Positions 58,401 to 64,000 of a DNA stretch of 64,000 nt are shown here, piece after piece. The stretch's first letter is position 1, and each line of letters begins with the position of its first letter. The position numbers were made by a program, and so were the translations under genes. The DNA is taken from NCBI GenBank assembly GCA_964504155.1, contig CAZDCZ010000002.1, forward strand, positions 1-64,000, written 5' to 3'. Below the pieces are notes generated by a model. That model ran no database searches, was not told the origin of the DNA, and saw only the letters and a program-made list of their open reading frames with translations. Source of the DNA: CAZDCZ01 sp964504155 (GTDB lineage Bacteria > Bacteroidota > Bacteroidia > Bacteroidales > UBA12077).

Positions 58401-59228
58401 GATACTAATGAAGATACATACACTGTTCTTCTTCCTGCTCGTTCTGTATTAAATGCCGATGAAGTATATAATACTAAAGTAATGTGGAGTTTTAATACTA
58501 TAGAGACTCATGATATTACTTTTAAAGTTACTGATGGCGCTAATGCAATCGAGGAAGCTAGTGTTGTATTTGAAAATACTACTCAAACTACTAATACTCT
58601 TGGAGTAACTGTATTTGATGGTGTAGCTATTGGTCAAGATAAAGTATATGCAATCTCTAAAGATGGTTATAACTCTTTAGATGGTGATGTAAATGTTTCT
58701 CAACCAACTACTTTAGTTTTTACTCTTGATAAGATTTTTTCTGTTACTTTTAATGTAACTGATGGAACAAATGCTTTAGAGAATGCTATTGTAACATTTA
58801 ATTATACTACTGATACTACTGATGCCGATGGAAATGCAGTATTTAATAATGTTGATCCAGGAAATAATCAAGTATATATTGTATCAAAAGATGAGTATAA
58901 TGAAATTTATGGTACAATTGATTTAGTAGATCAAAATGTTGTTGAAAGTGTTGTTATGTCTCCACTTACCGATATAATAAGTCTTGAAAAACTTGGTATT
59001 TCGGTTTATCCTAATCCTAGTAATGGTGTTTTCTATATAGATAATGTAAATGTTGAAGAAAATGCTTTGCTAATAGTTAGAGATATTACAGGAAAAGTTG
59101 TTCTTAGTAAAAATTTAGATAAATCAAATAATAGGATTGATGTATCTAATAATCCTACAGGTTTATACTTAATACAAATATCTATTAATGATAAAATTGC
59201 AAATAGCAAAGTTATTATCAATAAGTAG
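55419..59228 (+). CDS. T9SS-exported multidomain adhesin 2
   Basis: A 1,269-residue secreted surface protein related to adhesin 1. Order: signal peptide (1-20, ending in FAQ); a cleaved-adhesin/MAM-like domain (about 55-225, with QGFEDAVDNWPAGW); a CARDB-like domain; a second cleaved-adhesin-like domain (about 350-505, with DLSNIPNGEYFLAF); five Big_5 domains (about 508-1025); two carboxypeptidase-regulatory-like repeats; and the T9SS tail (ISVYPNPSNG). Big_5 domains 2-4 match those of adhesin 1 in a mosaic. No catalytic motif is visible. Confidence 0.88.
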   Translation: MRKRITLILLSIFMVGSLFAQVKRLPATKNYRKVDATEYIKVKNEKKVINSKEGNLVVQGFEDAVDNWPAGWESASTSDLAGADWTATDYTGGDNTWFVCTPESFSGDGADYIYEGDKSAAIGYTAGNEGNPMHWLVSEEVNLPSDTAFLSFMVWFKNSSADGWYTKFYVQIFADDAWSNLLTWNDETEDNVNLYESVVDIDLGNYKGKSVKFGFVFEYNDGYQMAIDSISYMNVPPSDDAGISKFLQPLSGVYEAATKDIEVIVKNYGADTLRTCDVNWAIDNGTEVDEQSVYSWSGELAQFESDTIVLGDYNFANRGDYTVFAYTSLPNGNQDANSVNDTVEVSLSIYETGQLFETYEAGSFENGWSAEDDWIVGTDQPYMGSYDAQVTQMDGDPAAEMITPKLVIDGSIDELSFFASGMNNEAGYGSSKLQIMYSVDKENWENVGELIDFAVVGDNYKKYSVDLSNIPNGEYFLAFFATSDFYYYYWGYYYSSIFIDNVVGPYRTAPVVSDFTPEDEETGVAWDATVSLMFDQAVDSVDYSGITITGATTGEQANVIATIDGDNGIMIAHDSLPAWDEVYTVNIPAGATSNGAFESEAFSWTFTTLLPAPEAVTFTPFNGATGIALDGEISLVFNQEISDNNLAGITVISATDGPVAGLSASVADDYKTVTIVHDDFVSNLDEITIAIPADAVENIDGVMNKDTSWTFTTLEAGQPVADSIAPANNERAVALDANVLVRFSTAITEIDLSGVTINGPEGDVTGIVATLADSTVSIAHDAFANNSGVYTVTIPADAVTAAGVNNSEIQWSFTSIMTAPSIVETTPVTDALLVNLNQELVIEFDQLIDDSQVDMDTLITIIGENEDTVKNISASISDGKIYVSHDDMEYNSAVYTVTIPADMVHNVDSVMNAEYTWDFTTIMAAPVAESVSPDSSSVDILLDADISVVLTQDVTVNDLGGVQIYSAANGNVANISATLGDDNRTITIEHDRFFDTNEDTYTVLLPARSVLNADEVYNTKVMWSFNTIETHDITFKVTDGANAIEEASVVFENTTQTTNTLGVTVFDGVAIGQDKVYAISKDGYNSLDGDVNVSQPTTLVFTLDKIFSVTFNVTDGTNALENAIVTFNYTTDTTDADGNAVFNNVDPGNNQVYIVSKDEYNEIYGTIDLVDQNVVESVVMSPLTDIISLEKLGISVYPNPSNGVFYIDNVNVEENALLIVRDITGKVVLSKNLDKSNNRIDVSNNPTGLYLIQISINDKIANSKVIINK
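57267..58159 (+). repeat. Diverged repeat shared with adhesin 1, copy 2
   Basis: Counterpart of 53345-54240. Confidence 0.75.
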
Positions 59229-59243
59229 TAATTCTATAAATTT

Positions 59244-59275
59244 AAAAAGCCCGAAAGAAAACTTTCGGGCTTTTT
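59244..59275 (+). terminator. Terminator after adhesin 2
   Basis: AAAAAGCCCGAAAG (59244-59257) pairs perfectly with CTTTCGGGCTTTTT (59262-59275) around four A, ending in T residues. A classic intrinsic terminator 15 bases past the stop. Confidence 0.93.
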
Positions 59276-59352
59276 AATTATCTAAAATTTGAATAAAATA
59301 AAATATTCTTTACCTTTAAAAAGATTTGTTAAAACCTTTAAAAAAAATAATT

Positions 59353-62300
59353 ATGAGAAAAAAAATTACTTTATTAACATTTTTATTTTCGTTTATATTT
59401 TTTTCCTTAATGGCTCAAAATAGTAATGAAATAAAATTATTTAAAAAAAATAGTCAGATATATGGATTAAAAACAAACCCTGTTCTTAGTGGTAAATATT
59501 TAAGTATTAGTGCAAAAGGACCAGTATCTGAAGATTTTGAATTGTCATTTCCTCCTTATGGATGGTATTTGCAAACTGGTACCGGCGATTGGGATCAAAG
59601 TAATCAAAGTGAAGATCATACTAGTGGAAGTGGTCTATTTGCCAGATATAATTGTTATAATATTAATGGCACTGATGATGCTTCTATTGTAAGTCCTGCC
59701 ATGTCTATTACTTCTGTAGATAAAACTTTTTCTTTTTGGGTTAATTATTATCTTATTGATGGTGATTATGGTCAAGGTGCAGAATTATATGTAGATGTAA
59801 GCGGTGATTTTGGTCAATCATGGAACGAAAGTTCCGAAAATATAATCTCTGGAGAACATGGAGTTGGATGGTTTCAAAAAATTATCGATTTAAGTAGTTA
59901 TAATGGGGTCGATTATACAGGGAATAATGTAGTACTCCGATTTAGAGCTGTATCCGATTATGGTTCATACAATATTGCTATTGATGATGTTAATGGACCA
60001 GAATTGTACATTGCTGATGACGATGCCGGGATAGTTTCTATTGAAAATCCTCAAGGAACTATTTTGTCTGGAAATCATTATATTAAAACTGTATTGCAAA
60101 ACTTTGGAAATAATGATTTAACTTCTGTTGATATTAATTATTCTGTTAGAGATACAATAAATAATTCAGAAATTAGTAACGATGTATTTAATTGGACAGG
60201 TACAATAACAACATCAAATACAGAAATTGTAAATCTTGTTAATTATAATTTTGCCAATGCAGGAGTATACAATATTATTTCATCTACTAGTTCGCCAAAT
60301 GGTCAAAATGATTTAGTTACTACAAATAACGAATCTGAAAATTTAATTACTGTTATCGACCCTGGGCAGTTATACGAAGAATTTGAATCTGATGTTTTCC
60401 CTCCAGATTCGTGGCTTGTCGATGATAATGGTTGGGAAATTGTGGATGCAAATTATGTTATTAATGGAAATCAATCTGTATGGATTCCGCAAAAAAATGG
60501 CGATCCAGCAAAAAAAATAATTACTCCTGCAATTACTATTCAAGCTAGTAGTGATTATGATCTTGTTTTCTTGCTTGGAGGTTTAAATAATGATGCTGGA
60601 GCTGCCCAGAATTTGGGTTACTCAACTTTAGAAGTTAAATATGCTTCTAATCCCGATGGTACATGGACTAGTCTAGAAACTTTCGATATGGGAACAGAAG
60701 GTGATGACGCTCAATATAAATCTGTTGATTTAAGTTCTCTTTCTGCTGGTGATTATTATTTTGCTTTCGAAGCTACAAGTACTTTCGATTACCAAACATA
60801 CAGTTCTATAGTTATTATCGATGATGTTATGGCAGCTATTAAGGCAGATGCTGTTAATAATGATCTTGCTGTTGAAAAAGTTATATATCCTAAAGATTTT
60901 GTTTTTTCTGGAATAAGCACAGAAATTGATGTTGTAATTAAAAATGTAGGTATTAATGTACAGAATGGTAATACTGTAACTGTGTATGCCGATGCTAGCG
61001 AAATAGGAACCGCTACTATTGGCGAACTTAATTACTCAGAAACAGATACTGTTTCGATAATGTGGACTGCTTCAGAAGAGTCGGGAATACATGATATTTC
61101 TGCCTCGCTTGCCGATGATGATAATAATTCGAATAATTCAAATACTGTTTCTGGTATTGTTGTTAATGAAGGAATGTTAGTTGAAGGTTTCGAAACAGTT
61201 GAGTTTTATAACAACTGGGAAATTGAAGAAGGATGGTCTAAAACAAATGCCACTTCTGGAGCTTTTGCTCAATATTCGGGCGATTCGGCTTTAATATGTA
61301 ATGGAAATGTTTCGGGTGGCGCTTATTCAGATGTAAAAGCAATTAGTCCTGTTATGAACAACGATGGCACATTGTCCGAAATGTATTTTTATGGAAAACG
61401 TGTTAATTCTACAGATATCTCCGAAACTACTATTCAACTTAAATATACCGATGATATTAATGGTGGAAATTGGTTTAATATAGGGCCTTCTTTAGAGTTA
61501 AACGATAATTGGGAAATGTATATAGTTGACTTGTCTAGTGTTCCATATGGCGATTATTATTTTGCATTTTCAGCATCAAGTACTTACGATAATGCCGATT
61601 ATAATGGATATGCTTTAATAGATAATGTTGTTGGAATATATTATCCTGCTCCGGATGTACATACTCTTTCTCCTAATGATGAAGCTACGACTGTTGCTTT
61701 AGATTCGGAAATATCAATTAAATATGCCGAAGATATTACTGTTAACGATCTTAGTGGAATTACAATTTCTGGTACTACAGAGGGTGATGTAGGAAATGTT
61801 GTTGCTAGTTTAGATGTCGATAATCGTACTCTTATAATTAGTCATGATGCATTTGTAAATAATTATGAAGTATATACTGTAACTATTCCTGATGGTTCTG
61901 TTAAGAATGCTAATCTTGTTGGAAATAAGGAAAAATCGTGGTCCTTTACTACAATAATGGATAATCCTGAAGGGAATGTTTATACTCCTGTAATTAATTC
62001 GGAGGGGATCCCTCTTAATACCGATATTTCATTAAAATTTAATCAAAAACTTACCGAAATAGATTTCAGTAATATTACTGTTATTGGTGATGTTGAAGGA
62101 GCTGTTGGTAATGTAAATGCTGTTTTAGTAAATGATTATACTGTGCAGATTGAACATGATATCCTAGCGAATAATAATGAAGTTTATACTGTTACTATTC
62201 CTGCCGGAGCTGTGAAAAATATCGATAATGTAGAAAATGAAATCGTAAGTTGGAGTTTTACAAGCTTGCTTGTCGGACAACCTGTTGCCGATACATTAGC

Positions 62301-63840
62301 TCCTAGTAATAATTCAACAGGAGTTGAATTAAATTCTGATGTATATATTGTATTTGATCAGAATATTACCGAAACAGATTTAAGTGGAATTTCTATACTT
62401 GGCGAAAGCGAAGGCGTAGTAGGAAATATTGTTCCAGTATTAGTAAATGATACATTGTTTATAGCACATGACGATTTTGCTAATAATAATGAGTTGTATA
62501 CAGTAACAATACCTGCTGCTGCTGTTAATGCTTCTGGTGTTGATAATGCTGAGATAATTTGGACATTTAGAACGGAACTCGCTTCTCCTGTTCCTATTAA
62601 TTTTCAGCCTACTAGTGAAGAGATTGGTGTTAGCTTAGATGCTGACATCTTTGTTGAATTCGATCAAGATATTAACTATAATGATTTTAGTGGAATTACC
62701 ATAACTGGCGCCACTCAAGGAGAAGTTGGAGGAGTAAATGCTTATTTTGGCGGCGACAGAAGAATGATAATTACTCATCATGAATTCGAAAATTATAACG
62801 AAGAGTATACTGTTAATGTTCTCGAAAATACAATACTTAATGACGAAGGTGTCGGTAATAATGCATTTTCTTGGACATTTACAACCATAGCTCAGCAAAA
62901 TGTGAATTTTGTTGTAAGCGATGGAGAATCTCTTGTTGGTGGTGCTCAGGTAATTTTTAAAGATGATACTTTATATACCGATGGAGCAGGAGAAACAGTG
63001 TTTAAAACTATTCCTGATGTAGCTATGCCATATAGAATTAATAAAACAGGATATATTGAGAGTGCTGGTTTAATTACTATAACTGACCATGATACTACTG
63101 TAAATGTAAATTTTGAAATTTTAAAATATAATATCCAATTCTCTGTTACAGATGGAGATGATTATATTGATAGCGCAAAAGTAATATTTAATAATGATAC
63201 CATTATTTGCGATACTCTTGGAGTAGCTATATTTACTGATGTACCTTATGGATTAGAAAAAGAGTATTCTGTTTCTAAAGAAAATTATGAGATATATAAT
63301 GGAACTATTGATGTAGATGCCTCAAAAATCGAAGATATTGTTTTATCATTATTATCATATAATGTTACTTTTATGGTTTCCGAAGGGAGTACTGCAATTG
63401 AAAATGCTCAAGTAATATTTAATAGCGATACCCTAAACACTGATAATTCTGGTTCAGCTATTTTCGAAAATGTATTGTCAGAAGAGAATATTGCATATAT
63501 TGTTACTAAAGAAAATTATGAAGATGTTACAGGAAATTTAACTGTGATTGATTCTGATGTAACAGAAATAGTCTCTCTTACAGCTGTGGGTATTGTAGAT
63601 TTTAATAATTCTAAAATCTCAGTTTATCCTAATCCTTCAAATGGGGTAATAATTGTTGATGGACTTAAAACTGCAAATTCAAAAATATGTATTTACGATA
63701 TCTCAGGTAAATGCATTTTTAATATGAAAGTTACAAGTACTAAAGAAAATATTAGACTTGAAGGAAATAAATCTGGTATGTATATTTTAGAATATACTAA
63801 TAATGATAGAATTGTAAGAACAAAAATATTAGTAAAGTAA
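59353..63840 (+). CDS. T9SS-exported multidomain adhesin 3
   Basis: A 1,495-residue secreted protein. A longer reading frame opens at 59326, but the ATG at 59353 (MRKKITLL) has the ATT-ATGAGAAAA context shared with the starts of the other array genes and begins a normal signal peptide (ending LMAQ). Order: three cleaved-adhesin/MAM-like domains (about 50-215, 330-500 and 615-770) separated by two CARDB-like domains; four Big_5 domains (about 775-1180); three carboxypeptidase-regulatory-like repeats (about 1185-1410); T9SS tail (ISVYPNPSNG). It is the largest binding surface of the three; ligand unknown. Confidence 0.87.
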   Translation: MRKKITLLTFLFSFIFFSLMAQNSNEIKLFKKNSQIYGLKTNPVLSGKYLSISAKGPVSEDFELSFPPYGWYLQTGTGDWDQSNQSEDHTSGSGLFARYNCYNINGTDDASIVSPAMSITSVDKTFSFWVNYYLIDGDYGQGAELYVDVSGDFGQSWNESSENIISGEHGVGWFQKIIDLSSYNGVDYTGNNVVLRFRAVSDYGSYNIAIDDVNGPELYIADDDAGIVSIENPQGTILSGNHYIKTVLQNFGNNDLTSVDINYSVRDTINNSEISNDVFNWTGTITTSNTEIVNLVNYNFANAGVYNIISSTSSPNGQNDLVTTNNESENLITVIDPGQLYEEFESDVFPPDSWLVDDNGWEIVDANYVINGNQSVWIPQKNGDPAKKIITPAITIQASSDYDLVFLLGGLNNDAGAAQNLGYSTLEVKYASNPDGTWTSLETFDMGTEGDDAQYKSVDLSSLSAGDYYFAFEATSTFDYQTYSSIVIIDDVMAAIKADAVNNDLAVEKVIYPKDFVFSGISTEIDVVIKNVGINVQNGNTVTVYADASEIGTATIGELNYSETDTVSIMWTASEESGIHDISASLADDDNNSNNSNTVSGIVVNEGMLVEGFETVEFYNNWEIEEGWSKTNATSGAFAQYSGDSALICNGNVSGGAYSDVKAISPVMNNDGTLSEMYFYGKRVNSTDISETTIQLKYTDDINGGNWFNIGPSLELNDNWEMYIVDLSSVPYGDYYFAFSASSTYDNADYNGYALIDNVVGIYYPAPDVHTLSPNDEATTVALDSEISIKYAEDITVNDLSGITISGTTEGDVGNVVASLDVDNRTLIISHDAFVNNYEVYTVTIPDGSVKNANLVGNKEKSWSFTTIMDNPEGNVYTPVINSEGIPLNTDISLKFNQKLTEIDFSNITVIGDVEGAVGNVNAVLVNDYTVQIEHDILANNNEVYTVTIPAGAVKNIDNVENEIVSWSFTSLLVGQPVADTLAPSNNSTGVELNSDVYIVFDQNITETDLSGISILGESEGVVGNIVPVLVNDTLFIAHDDFANNNELYTVTIPAAAVNASGVDNAEIIWTFRTELASPVPINFQPTSEEIGVSLDADIFVEFDQDINYNDFSGITITGATQGEVGGVNAYFGGDRRMIITHHEFENYNEEYTVNVLENTILNDEGVGNNAFSWTFTTIAQQNVNFVVSDGESLVGGAQVIFKDDTLYTDGAGETVFKTIPDVAMPYRINKTGYIESAGLITITDHDTTVNVNFEILKYNIQFSVTDGDDYIDSAKVIFNNDTIICDTLGVAIFTDVPYGLEKEYSVSKENYEIYNGTIDVDASKIEDIVLSLLSYNVTFMVSEGSTAIENAQVIFNSDTLNTDNSGSAIFENVLSEENIAYIVTKENYEDVTGNLTVIDSDVTEIVSLTAVGIVDFNNSKISVYPNPSNGVIIVDGLKTANSKICIYDISGKCIFNMKVTSTKENIRLEGNKSGMYILEYTNNDRIVRTKILVK

Positions 63841-63854
63841 TTACTCTATAAACT

Positions 63855-63893
63855 ATTTAAAAAAGCTCGAAGTTTCTTTGAGCTTTTTTAAAT
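63855..63893 (+). terminator. Terminator after adhesin 3
   Basis: ATTTAAAAAAGCTC (63855-63868) pairs with GAGCTTTTTTAAAT (63880-63893), 15 bases past the stop. Confidence 0.88.
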
Positions 63894-64000
63894 AGGAATA
63901 TTATATTTCTTTTAGTAGATGTATAAGCATTGTATAATTCTTTGCCTATGTCTGATTTGTGTTTATACGAGCCATCATTTTATAAATAATAAAGCCTTTG

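Noticed and set aside
59326..59352. Upstream start for adhesin 3
   Set aside because: It adds nine residues before the MRKKITLL start whose context matches the other array genes.
63894..64000. Possible minus-strand coding end in the last 107 bases
   Set aside because: Short frames (for example one ending in TSTKRN) read partly like coding sequence, but each has a stop or no start within the window. There is too little to call a gene.

Overview
The window looks like an AT-rich chromosome segment from a free-living member of the Bacteroidota. The signs are two C25 (gingipain-type) peptidases and three large adhesins with type IX secretion (T9SS) C-terminal sorting domains ending in YPNP-type tails, a TolQ/ExbB-ExbD-ExbD operon, poor Shine-Dalgarno signals, and repeated TAnnTTTG -7 promoter elements about 20-60 bases ahead of start codons. 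I see no plasmid or phage backbone, no CRISPR array and no rRNA.

Layout. 0-25 kb is mostly housekeeping: leuS, tRNA-Arg(TCG), a proton-channel operon (ExbB, a small membrane protein, two ExbD), tRNA-Ser(GGA), L-asparaginase, TatD nuclease, two glutamate dehydrogenase paralogues on either side of dprA, the shikimate pair aroB-aroA, a tadA-CDF transporter-aminotransferase operon, aspS, a STAS protein, a hotdog thioesterase, a HAD phosphatase paired with a methyltransferase-like protein, and an M3 oligopeptidase.

25.2-30.3 kb is an accessory island. It holds a small secreted Cys-containing peptide that resembles the NVEALA class and has no ATG/GTG/TTG at its natural start, a lipoprotein of the 6-bladed beta-propeller family, a membrane-anchored CxxC thioredoxin-like protein, a carboxypeptidase-regulatory-domain protein and a Trp-repeat secreted protein. 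It ends in a REP-like folded palindrome beside a truncated RAYT transposase fused to a 5'-deleted DUF2147 gene.

30.3-39.3 kb carries dnaG, a coiled-coil membrane protein, an orphan membrane-fusion-protein/TolC pair without a pump, lgt, a Big_5 lipoprotein and a thiamine-binding protein.

39.6-63.9 kb is a five-gene surface array, all on the + strand, with a terminator-like hairpin after each gene. Two C25 peptidases share a 3,031-bp almost identical cassette (CUB-like domain plus eight Ig-like repeats), although their catalytic domains and sorting tails differ. Three adhesins follow, built from cleaved-adhesin/MAM-like, CARDB-like, Big_5 and carboxypeptidase-regulatory-like domains. The T9SS machinery itself is not in the window. 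The array reads as a secreted protease/adhesin system that evolves by swapping modules and by gene conversion.
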